DNA from: Mucidula mucida
Lineage: Eukaryota > Basidiomycota > Agaricomycetes > Agaricales > Physalacriaceae
DNA length: 21,706 nucleotides
Direction: 5' to 3'
NCBI GenBank assembly: GCA_015501055.1
Contig: JADNYV010000565.1
Location: 1-21,706 of the forward strand
A program made the position numbers and the translations under genes. Positions 1 through 9,514 of this stretch are shown here, in pieces (the stretch's first letter is position 1; each line of letters opens with the position of its first letter). Under the pieces are notes generated by a model. The model made no database searches. It was not told where the DNA came from and saw only the letters and a program-made list of their open reading frames with translations.

Positions 1-41
1 ATTGGCACATGTTCCAGAGCGAGAGTCTATTTATAAAACTC

Positions 42-810
42 TGGCCTTTACATGGCTTTTGGCAAGCTTTTGGTCTTCCGAAAGACTATCATGATACGTT
101 TATCTTATCTTATCATATCTATTTCTTGTACTAGTTATTCATTCCGTTCCGAAATACTACATTCACGAAATTCAACGTGTCGTACATGTATTAACGCTTT
201 TTTGGACGCGAAGTACTAATACGCTTTCTGCACGATGTAAGTGCCAATGTTGAATTGCAATGCAATTAACGCTGCATTGACTGCCTTGGCCTCTGTGCCA
301 TTGTTCCATGTCAACGACACATTTGAACGATGACCGGATGACGGGACCGACGATCCAAGCAGTGATCAACTGCTACTCGGAGTGGTCGTCTCTCATCTTT
401 CACCACCATCATCACCCATGTTGGGCACCCTTGCCGCCGCTTCGTACCCGCTTTCTCAGCCTCGACGAGTCCTCGTTCCGGTTATGCTTGTCCTCAGTGC
501 CCATTGGACGACCGGGCTGCCCACGCGTAAGCCCTGTTAAAACAAGTTGCACTTTTCTGATATTGGCCCCGTTGACTTGCCAGGCAAGGTTTCCTGGCAA
601 GTTGGCGCCAAGCAGGGCCTTGCCTCACTGCATCTTACAAGCCGTTCTTCGAGCAACGAGAGCGAGAGCCGAAGGAAAGAACATTACACTGTCTGAAGGC
701 GGCAGCATTGCGGTGTGTTGCTCATATTTCATTGGCTTGATACCACAAACTGATTCCAGAGTAAAATATGAATAGACTCGATTATAGAGCGTGGCCTTTA
801 CATGGCTTTT
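42..810. repeat. diverged direct repeat, 19-bp identical core
   Basis: The 19-mer TGGCCTTTACATGGCTTTT occurs at 42-60 and again at 792-810. The similarity extends on both sides in weaker form: each copy is preceded by TTCCAGAG and a diverged AT-rich segment, and followed by sequence ending in CTTCCGAA. Two copies about 750 bp apart suggest remains of one repeated element, such as a MITE or solo-LTR fragment, rather than chance. I cannot name the family. Confidence 0.55.
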
Positions 811-1143
811 CAGCTTCCGAACTGTTTAATTTCCTGTAGGCTCTTCGGAGTCTTACTTGAACCTCCACCATGACGAACGACGAGGCTGAGCAGCGCGCCT
901 GTGCCTTTTCCAACTATCGCTCTCTGGCCTTGTGAGCCTGCTCTTTTGATGTGAACGGCAACATCCCTTCTGACGAGGATTTTGACAACAAACATGACGG
1001 CGCGGCTAACGCCCAAGGAAGCTCGTCGGTTCTTGACTTTGACCTCGAGCTAGGCGCTGCCGCGTTGACTTGAAAAGTCGGAAAGAGGCTTGCAACAAAT
1101 CAAGACAGAACCCTGATTCCTGATTAATATATTTTACTCTGGA
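755..1143. repeat. MITE-like segment bounded by 15-bp inverted repeats
   Basis: TCCAGAGTAAAATAT (755-769) is matched perfectly on the opposite strand by ATATTTTACTCTGGA (1129-1143). The two ends bound a 389-bp segment with no gene I recognise. Perfect terminal inverted repeats around a short non-coding segment are the form of a miniature inverted-repeat element. I do not see a convincing target-site duplication next to the ends, so this could also be a fragment. Confidence 0.4.
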
Positions 1144-1148
1144 CCAGT

Positions 1149-1170
1149 GAAATTGCGCTTGCGCAATTTC
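1149..1170. repeat. 22-bp palindrome, 10-bp arms
   Basis: GAAATTGCGC and GCGCAATTTC are perfect reverse complements separated by only TT. The palindrome begins six bases outside the right inverted repeat of the segment 755-1143. It could form a cruciform or hairpin, or be a binding site for a dimeric protein. No function can be assigned from sequence. Confidence 0.6.
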
Positions 1171-1467
1171 CAAACCCTACAGATTAACGTTTTAACCACC
1201 ATTTAAATTATGAGGACATCGCAACTTGGCATGCCCTATCTGCGCGTGATTGTACTTTTGAACGTTGAAGCGTGTATCAACGGCACTGTGATCCACGAAC
1301 TGATTAAGATTTTGTCTTACCTCCAAAAGACGTGCAAAGGGAATTACTTGAATCTTGGCCACATTATCATAACTTCAGGCCCCTAGCGACGCGTCGGCTG
1401 CCGGCCGACAAAGAGCGCGTCTCTCTCACGTGGTCTGACCCAAATTCCGTCTTTCATCATAACCATC

Positions 1468-3288
1468 ATGGCACTACAACCAGAAACCGTCCTACTGGCC
1501 TGCGAGCATAAGTTTCACTGTATAGTGGGCGGAGAGTCATTTTCCGAGGCCCTCGATGCTATTCTGAAAGCCCACGCCGGATCTCAATGCCCTTGTACAT
1601 TGGGCGGCTGCGACCGCGCTTGGATATCCTCACGGCCATTGACAGGGCGAGGCGACGTGCTTCCCGACATTGCCATCCCCGTCTCAATGGACGAGGTTGT
1701 GGACATGTACGAGCCGGCCATGATCTGGTTTGGTTCTGCATGGGACAGTGAGCCGAAGGGTCAGGGTCTGCTGCGTTGTCTTGTTGCGTAACTCACCTAG
1801 CACAGACTACGCGTTCACGAACCTCCACTGCCAAACGAATATTAGCGATCCCTCCGAGTTGTCGTCATATACCTTCATATCGCGAAAGGCATTCGTTACT
1901 GTGCGTCCGGGCCTTCTCAGGTGTGGGGTCGATCCTAACATGCCTATGGTACGTACTTTCTCAGCTGCCAGCTACACACCCTCAGGAATTCAACAGCGTC
2001 TTCCTCTTTCGAACGTCACCTACGCCAACGCGTCCCGTTTAAGTGGCGTTGTCTGGATCGACAAAACCACTGCTATGCCAGATATGGATCGCCTAGGTGC
2101 TCCGTTGGCCCTCATCCGTCGTCCCTCTGGATTTGGGAAGACGTGTCTCGCGATGATGAACCTTTTTTATCAATCTGCAACACTCTATAAGTCCCAAATG
2201 TTCAAAGACATGTTCGGTGCCACACACATTGCTTCCTCCCCGATTGCGCCCAGTAGTTCAGGGCGACTGTGCTTGCTCTTTAACCTTGCTGAGCCATCTA
2301 CACGTCCCGTGCATGATTTCAAGACCGCGCTTCAACGACATGTTCACAGTAGCATCTTGACTTTCATGGGGCAGTATTACGACGTGTTGGAGGGGCATGT
2401 TCGCGAAGGAAAGGAAAATCCGACATTTATCCGGAGGGATGGATTTTTTTGTATACAAGGTCTAAAAGTAAGCTCATGATTTGTACAAGCTGCTCCAACT
2501 CATCTCTGTCAGCATCTCCTCGAAGTGTCCGGGTGGTCGCTGTATGTTGTCATTGATAATTACGATGCGCCGGCTCGAGCATATAACAACAACACAAGAG
2601 TCACGGGACTCATCGATTCCATACTCGTTCGTCCACTCAGAGACTTGGGGGAACTAGTTAACAGCGGTCTCGTCCTCGGTAACTATATGGAGGGCGACGA
2701 TGGAGACTATCACGATGAGGATGACGAGGAAAGTTGGGTAGCGCCTAGTCCATGGAACAAAATCGCCGAGGACTATACCCGCCATCCGTATGTGAATGAT
2801 TCGTTTGGACTTTCTATCGACGAGATCGCTTGGATGTGTAAAGCCGTTTCTCCCGAAGAACGCCTTTTGCTTGGTCAAATTCTACAAGATGTTCGGGGCT
2901 ACCAGTTTGGGCCCGACGTCAATATAACTTATGGTATGCGGGACGTTATCGATGCCATTCGTGCGCGTACCGGCGGTAGAGAAGTGTCCATAATTTTCAA
3001 GTAATGTATACCTCGCAAGGATTCTTCTGTATCTTCGAAATTTACCTCTCAGTTTGTTCTCCCTACTATAGCATCGTTACTGCAATCGATTTAATTACTT
3101 GCAGTCTTGTCACCCCTACCATTGCAGCTCAACCCGACTTCCCTCTACCTGCCAACCCACAACTCATTGCATTGCTGGCGGAGGAACCCTTTGAGGTGCA
3201 CTCTATTTTCCAGTGTTACAGTCCCGTCTGGATTCCAGCACGAGGACCAATCTGCTCTGCTCTAGCATCTCCCAAATGTCTACATTGA
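1468..3288 (+). CDS. AAA-ATPase-like protein (PF09820-type), 3' end uncertain
   Basis: Best model: exons 1468-1747, 1806-2467, 2513-3000 and 3072-3288, about 548 residues. The hallmarks of the fungal 'AAA-ATPase-like' family are visible: VVWIDKTTAMPDMDRLGAPL followed by a P-loop-like LIRRPSGFGKT (about 2047-2145), and a Walker-B-like LYVVIDNYDAPA (about 2539-2574). In the family the last motif usually reads D-E-Y-D-A-P; here the Glu is Asn. An acidic insert (DDGDYHDEDDEES) lies near 2695-2733. Family members are predicted P-loop proteins of unknown role, very abundant and variable in Agaricomycetes. The first intron (1748-1805) is well fixed by phase. The 2468-2512 intron is needed to skip a TGA. 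Exon 4 is less sure, and the family's usual C-terminal part is not clear, so the gene may be truncated or decaying. Confidence 0.65.
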
Positions 3289-3923
3289 CATGATTCAATT
3301 TGGTACTGAAGAGAAAAGGGTGAATACCTACAGTGATAGTCTTTCATTGGGAAGAAGAGTTCCATGCGACCTTGGCGTCATGTCAAGACATCTGAGTGTC
3401 AATGTGTCATGTATGTATTTCTCCTGCTCCTTGCGAGCGTTATCAGATGATGACATCCTCCTGTTGTAGGTACGACATCCCCCAGGCGAATCAGCGCGAG
3501 AAATTTGACTATTACCAGAATCCGGGGCCAGCTAGCAAAATCGCCAGGACGTCGTTAATCATATATGATACTAGTTGCAGGACTTCTTGAGTTTCAGAGA
3601 TTGTATTAGAACTATCAGCATTTGTGATACACCTGTCGTGTTGGATACAAGCCGGACTTCACGTTCCTCTTGTAATCCCTTATTCCACGGACCCGCACCA
3701 ATATTCACCAACCCGCTACCGTCGCTACCGTTCCGCTCCCGTTACCACCGACACCACAATTGTATGTACAGAGTTTACCTAGTTCTTTTTCTGACTTCAC
3801 GCTGCTCTCACTGTCTCCCGAATCCCCATTAGATATTTGATTACTTACAGTATATAAACTACATACTTTTGGTCTATATACCTAGTGCATTCCTCCTCCT
3901 TGTCCGAGTCCTTGAGATCCAAC
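3289..3923 (+). other. region between AAA-like and F-box genes
   Basis: No complete gene recognised. A coding-looking stretch on the + strand around 3270-3410 (reading LPNVYIDMIQFGTEEKR) is in another frame from the end of the upstream gene and may be a decayed or mis-spliced 3' part of it. The right end contains the TATA box of the F-box gene. Confidence 0.4.
3850..3858 (+). promoter_or_regulatory. TATA box of the F-box gene
   Basis: GTATATAAA lies about 65 bases before the ATG at 3924. This spacing fits a TATA box with a short leader and supports the 3924 start over the later ATG at 4028. Confidence 0.5.
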
Positions 3924-6367
3924 ATGTCGTTGAGTCGTGGCCAACTTGACCCCAAGAGTCAAGACGCGGGTGTCACAGCTCACTGTTACAGGTTACATGC
4001 GTCTCACGTGCGATGTGACGCTACGCGATGGCGTTGCGTTGCTTCACCACCACGACGATGCTGTCCAGGAAATACGCCAGACAAAGCTCTGAGGAAGAAG
4101 AAGGCTACGCCCTTAAAAGATCTCAAGCATCGGCAGGAAGACCGAAAAAGCAGAAAATTGTTAGTGAACTGCTGAATATGCCTCTGACTATTTGGTTTGA
4201 GGTGAGTATATGCGTCTGTTTATCGCAAAAAAACATGTACTGGAAGTGTGATACAGATATTCAGGTTACTGGCGCCCATGGATCTAATGCATTTGGCGCG
4301 GTCCACAAAGCCATTTCGGGAGACCTTGATGAGTCGGTCGACGGCTTTGAAGATATGGCAGCGTTCTAGGGAGCAATTCCATCCGGATTTGCCGTCTCCA
4401 GACAATATCATCTCGGAACCGGCGTGCATTATTCTTCTCTTTTACAACCGGTGTCATGTATGTACCCTTCGTGCTCCTCAATGCCCTCTCGTACTCAGGC
4501 TCTGTCCAGTTCTGTATCAAAACTGTTCGTCGGTTGATTGACTTTGACCTTGGAATTCGAATCTGCCCAAAATGTGCGCCTTCTGCGTGAGTTTTAGCTC
4601 ATATAGACGGAAAGGCTGTTCTCTGACGCGCAAAATCTTAGTCTACTTCCAGTTGACAAGATTCCTCCCGAGGACAAGATGTTTGCTTCCTTGATTCCCT
4701 CATCCTCCACCGGTATGGGTGGCTATCCTGTTTTCTTCCCTTGTGACTGATCAAGGTCCATAGTTCTCGACAAGGTGCACCAGAATGTCATCTATCGCCC
4801 ACACCTGAACGCAGTCAAGACTCATTTTCAAACTCTGACTACGGAGGTAGAACAAAAACGATACGTCGAAAGGCGCCACGAGTACTGTTATCAATGGAAA
4901 GACGTACGTATTTATCGACTTCACCCCCATCTCATCGTGCTCATTTTGCAGTTGGCCGATCAAGGAAGCGATTGGTACGATTAAATGATGCGGGAGCGCG
5001 AAGAAACTCAGGAAGACGTCAGAGAGCGCCGAAGGATGCTGTCAGTATTTGCTGCTGGGATAGTTTCTGGCACTGCTGATGGCCTGTCAGCATCTATACC
5101 AGGCTTATTGAGATGGGATTTAAGGATGAGTTGGATGACTGGTCCAGCGCCACTGCATTAGGAAAGCACCCTTTCGTGAGGCAGTCACATCCCCTGACCG
5201 ACGAAGGTAAGTCTTACAATGAATCCTCTTTCCATTCCAACCGGATTTTGTAGTTTGGGAAGAGAATCGTTCTACAATGGAAACTTTCTTGACATCGCTT
5301 CGCCTGCAACGGCTCGCAGGAGTGCGTAACGCCATTGTACGGGAGCGTCGCAAACTTGCTGTTGACTTCATGCATGAAGTCAAGACCGTCGACATGCCTG
5401 TCAAGGAAAAGGGGACAGACCTCGTCGTGAAGACCGATCCTGCTGCGCCAGATTGGTTTCAGTTCCCCGCCATCCGTGAAATACTTGGACGGTCCAATGA
5501 GCATCACGTTGAGGATAGAACCTTTTGCGACGCCCTCCCGCAGGTCCTCGACGATATGACAAAGTGGTCAACAGGCCTTCACGAGAGCCTGTTCCACCTT
5601 CTTGCTAAGGAAGGCATACCCGTACAAAGCAACTCCCATCTCGCCCTGGCCTGTTGCGTCGTCGCCTGTCGAACATGCAACCTTCCTCTTTTCTATCCCG
5701 ACGCTTTATATCATCCCTGTAACACGATCGGCGTAGCATCCAAAGAGGATTACGAGGCCGACTATGAGGAATCCGAAGCCCGCCGTGGCTACAACACACT
5801 CTCCAATTGGTTCACCCACGCAACAAAGCATGTACGTAGACCGTGGACGGCCGAGGACCTCTACGTCGATCTTCACTTGATTAAGATCGTTCACCAAGTA
5901 ATCGGTTTGGTAGGATTGGATCCTCAAACGACACAGGTTAAGGACCTAGACGCGTTGAACGTCTACTTCCATTACTTTGACTGCGTTCCTCTCGATCCTC
6001 CGAGTAAGATTATCAAGCTCGGGAAGCTTAATGACTATTATCGGGACCTTAGCAGGACGATTCCCAAAGGAAAGTTCCGGTGGCCGATGAACTACTTTGG
6101 TTGGAGAAAACTCGTATGTCATTCCTGCTTTCACCAATTCAGTCCGTCAATGATACGGATCAGGTCTTACATCTGTATCAAACAAAGTTCTCCGGGACGT
6201 TGGTGAAAGGCGGTAATGTAGTGCCCCAAACTGAACAATTGAAGAAGAAGGCGAAAGCGTCGTTCTCGGATCCAAGCGGCTGGACGTGTACACGTTGTTG
6301 TGGTACGAGCAGTGAGATGATGCCTGGTGATCAGTTTATGGTCAAGATGCACATTCAATATTTCTAA
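3924..6367 (+). CDS. F-box domain protein with one in-frame stop codon
   Basis: Exons 3924-3991, 4069-4201, 4257-4457, 4510-4586, 4642-4712, 4764-4903, 4952-5040, 5091-5206, 5254-6113 and 6164-6367 join in phase to about 650 residues. A basic/acidic N-terminus (SSEEEEGYALKRS) precedes a basidiomycete F-box: LNMPLTIWFE-IFRLLAPMDLMHLARSTKPFR. Next comes a Cys pair region (RCHFCIK...RICPKCA), as in the large Agaricomycete F-box family. F-box proteins link substrates to SCF ubiquitin ligases; the substrate is unknown. The C-terminus has a second Cys pair (WTCTRC). In the best frame a TAA stands at 4982-4984 inside a charged helix (DWYD-stop-MMREREE). The intron 5041-5090 has a GTCAGT donor. Either the gene is a recent pseudogene or splicing there differs from my model. 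An ATG at 4028 is an alternative start without the first intron. Confidence 0.7.
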
Positions 6368-6934
6368 GTTGTTCCATCACTTGGTCAACCTATGTAGCTG
6401 ATAGTTGTATGCTTAAAGTCACAGGAACGAGGAAGAAGAACAGCGCGAGAGGGTAGATTACTTTCGCCATTCAAATAGCGCTTCGGAAATATCGAAATCG
6501 TCGTTCGTCGTTCTTAAGTAAGACTTAGCGTATTCGGGAAATCGGACCAATTGTCCAAGTTTGGTTTTGTTTTCGCACGGGTGCTCAGTGTGTCTGCCGC
6601 TCTCATGTTCTCTTTTGCTACTAAGAAAGATCTCGGTCGCGGTTTACGAAGTGGACCGCAATTGTTTACGGGAAGGTTATGGGGAATCGGCCTCCTGTGC
6701 AACATCAGAACGATGATGAACATCATCAAGTGTAAGTTACTCAGCCGCCCCATGCTTCTTCCGTTTCGCTTACTTTACACTTCCCTACTTTTAGAGGAGC
6801 CCTTTAGCGCCTTAAGATCCCCACGCTAGTACAAAACGCCGATACCACTAAGCGTCCCAAGCAGCGCTCTATCTCTTATCCAACACTCTCCCGAACCTCC
6901 ATAGGGAAGTCACAATTACTTTTAATTAAGCAAA
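6368..6934 (+). other. intergenic region before first monooxygenase
   Basis: No recognised gene. After a good acceptor (CAG ending at about 6423) a short charged frame reads NEEEEQRERVDYFRHSNS. It could be a lost last exon of the F-box gene, but an in-frame TAA (6365-6367) comes first. The remainder includes the upstream region of the first flavin monooxygenase; no clear TATA box is visible. Confidence 0.4.
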
Positions 6935-9108
6935 ATGGCACAGGTCTGTATCGCCCCTTCTGTAACGCATCCTCTTTTGCTGAAGATCGTTGTTCCAGCT
7001 TGGGACCACGAGATTGCCTATCCTGATTGTTTGCGAATCCTCCTTTATGACGGGCCAATTGGATTGACTGCTTATCAGGCAGGTGGCGGACCAGCTGGAC
7101 TCATTTCCGCTCTCACCCTGTATGCCAACGGCGTACCATTTCGTATCATCGATCGGCGAGAAACCTTTCATGAGGGCATTCGAGGGACGGCCTTGCAGGT
7201 GTGTGGAAACTGCAGCTGGCCTTGAACGCGTTGTATAATGGAATGCAGCCCAGGACCCTCGAATTACTGCAATCGCTAGGACTTTTGGAAGATGTGAAGG
7301 CTATATCGACACCGCCGTACAAGATGGCAGTCCATGCAGCTGGGCATGAAATAGCGAGCGAAGTCAGTTGGGCGGATGAGGCCAACGCCAGTCCTAGTAT
7401 ACCGCACGTGCGTCGTTCTTTGGATTCGTCGATAGTCGTCTGATGATAAATTTCAGCCTGGACCTATTACAGTGCACCAGTCTGTCTTCGAAGGTGTACT
7501 AAGGGACCATTTGAAAAAGAGCGGTGTACAGGTTGAACTGGGCATAGAATTGGTCGAGCTTAGACAAGGAGATGAGCAGGTCGCGGCGAAGCTTAAAAAT
7601 AAAGATGGAGAGTCTGAAGAGTCTTACGCATATGTGATAGCTGCAGACGGCGCGAAAGGTCAGTGCTAACCGCAAAGCTTTCATTCTCATCTCATGTCAA
7701 GAAAGGATCGATTCGTTCCCTGCTCGGCATTTCGTTTCTGGGCGAATCGAAAGAGTCGGACCTGATGTTCACAGCGAATATCAAGTCTACCGATATCGAC
7801 CGAACTGTACGTCCTTGCGCCATATGGTACTCAACGAGTCACTCATGGTCAGTAGCATTGGCACCGATGGGGTGTGTTTGGAGAGAAAATGTACCCGTCT
7901 TTCGATCACGGATTGTATATGCTTCTAACACCGCACCAGTTTTTTCCTCAAACCTGTCGTACCTGCGCCGATGTTCCATGTACAGGCCATGGGTGCTAAC
8001 CTTCCCGATCCTCTACCACAGTCTACGGAGGAAATTCAGGCGATGTTCAATGATATTAGTCAATCGGAGGATATACACTTAACAGATGCAACATGCATAT
8101 CAGTCTGGAGGTATCGCTGATTAGTTCTCGCATGTGGCACCCAAGTACTGACTGTATTTCACAGAGCCAACATTCGCATGGCCGATAAGTTTAGAGCTGG
8201 ACGAGTTTTCTTGGTTGGCGGTACGTGTCCATATCAGATCTGGACCTGAGCAAAGCTGACTATGATGAACAGATAGCGCTCATTGTCATTCTCCGGCAGG
8301 CGGACAGGGAAGTAACACCGGAATGCTAGATGCAGTAGGTCGTCATTTCAGATTTTCTCCATTAGAGATTTAAACGCGGTTAAAGGTTAACATCTCGTGG
8401 AAACTGAGCGCTGTGTTCAAAGGACTAGCACTTCCTACGCTTCTTGATACATACGAAGCCGAACGTATGCCAGTCGTTGCGGAAATGCTCAACTTGACGC
8501 AACAGCTACATCACTTGGCGTTCAGCCGTATGCCTTCGTCTACCCTCGAGGGGCGACAAACTGCAGAGCGTTCCAACGATCCTATGTGGCGACCCAAGCA
8601 TATTTTACAGCTTGGGGTCAACTACCGCTGGAGTCCGATCGTACTCGAAGGAAGGGAAATAGAGGCCACAGGTCCCGAAAAAAGTCCATACGGAATTGAT
8701 GGAGCAAAACTGCGAGCGGGCGACCGTGCGCCTGATGCTACCTCCCTACTGGACGTGCACACTGGATCCGAAACGACATTGCACTCCCTTGTCACCGGGG
8801 CAAACCTTCACACCATCCTTATTTTCGCGGGTCTTGCTTCCATTGATTTTGATGGCGTTCAAAGCAGGTATTCAAACGTTGCTCGCGTCTTGGCTTTATT
8901 TCCATCCAGTGTTGGGCACCAGGGCGCCGTCTTAGATAGGAGCGTTCGTGGGGTTTTGGATTCTGCGAGTACAGCTTATACAGCTTACGAAGTGGATGAG
9001 AGGGAGTGCACCTACGTTGTCATCCGGCCAGATGGGTTCATTGGAGCATTTTGCAAACGGCCAGAGCAGATACAGTCGTATTTTTCCGAGTTCATTCGTT
9101 TACCCTGA
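6935..9108 (+). CDS. class A FAD monooxygenase (PHBH fold), first copy
   Basis: Eleven exons (6935-6943, 6999-7028, 7079-7198, 7249-7407, 7457-7658, 7706-7806, 7856-7890, 7940-8110, 8165-8220, 8273-8334, 8386-9108) join in phase to 555 residues. The three flavin fingerprints are present: GxGxxG in ILIAGGGPAGL (residues 11-21), the DG motif in AADGAKGSIR (D170-G171), and the GD motif in FLVGDSAHCHSPAGGQG (G294-D295). The C-terminus (VVIRPDGFIGAF) has the thioredoxin-like tail of phenol-hydroxylase and pentachlorophenol-monooxygenase relatives. Such enzymes use NAD(P)H and O2 to hydroxylate phenols at positions next to or opposite the OH, sometimes with loss of a ring substituent. The first exon encodes only MAQ. 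Placed upstream of a second monooxygenase and a UbiA prenyltransferase on the same strand, it probably oxidises the aromatic ring of the cluster product. Confidence 0.93.
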
Positions 9109-9514
9109 CATCTATGAAGGTCAGAGATCAATGAAAGAGATAAATGTAGAACCGGCAAGTGCCGCGACTTTTTTTTCGTCCTGCCATGATCATCAAATGC
9201 TCCCCCGACTGAACAATCAGAAACTCGGCTGCGGGGCTGTCAGTGTTGGGCACGGCGAACAGTGATGGGTGGGCATTGTAATGGACCGAGATGGACCGTA
9301 TCTTCTTCTGGTTCTCGAGCGACTCCGACCAACCCCACCTGACCTACTATTCAAATGAACCCCAATATCATGATCGGATTGTCGGTTTTCACGCGTGTTT
9401 TATGGAGATAACAGACGGGGGGCCAAACCGCCACCTCTTTTGAGCTACCTACGTCAAGACCGGGGTAGTACTTGAAGGTGGGCGCAGAGCAAAATTCGTA
9501 TCATCAAACTTCAT
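9109..9514 (+). other. intergenic region between the two monooxygenases
   Basis: About 400 bases with no gene. It holds the 3' flank of the first monooxygenase and the promoter of the second. A short tandem repeat (ATGGACCGAG/ATGGACCGTA at 9281-9300) is the only structure I see; no TATA box is evident. Confidence 0.5.

Larger units (their letters stand above)
1..1467. other. non-coding stretch, left edge
   Basis: I recognise no gene here. Open frames exist on both strands (for example 308-775 +) but have low-complexity, His-rich or composition-driven translations and no splice-supported continuation. The stretch holds a diverged direct repeat (42-60 and 792-810), a pair of inverted 15-mers (755-769 and 1129-1143) and a perfect palindrome (1149-1170), so it is probably intergenic DNA with old mobile-element debris. 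The last roughly 100 bases would contain the promoter of the AAA-ATPase-like gene; a CACGTG lies at about 1427, but I see no clear TATA box. Confidence 0.5.

Noticed and set aside
308..775. 155-residue + strand open frame with a His run
   Set aside because: No family features, a composition-driven translation, and overlap with the inverted-repeat segment; no splice-supported extension.
6551..6829. 92-residue + strand frame before the first monooxygenase
   Set aside because: No ATG at its start, no recognisable domain and no convincing splice partner.
7915..7939. 25-nt ultra-short intron in the first monooxygenase
   Set aside because: A GTATAT...CAG reading keeps phase, but a 49-nt intron (7891-7939) also keeps phase, matches the size of the other introns and uses the same CTAAC branch site.
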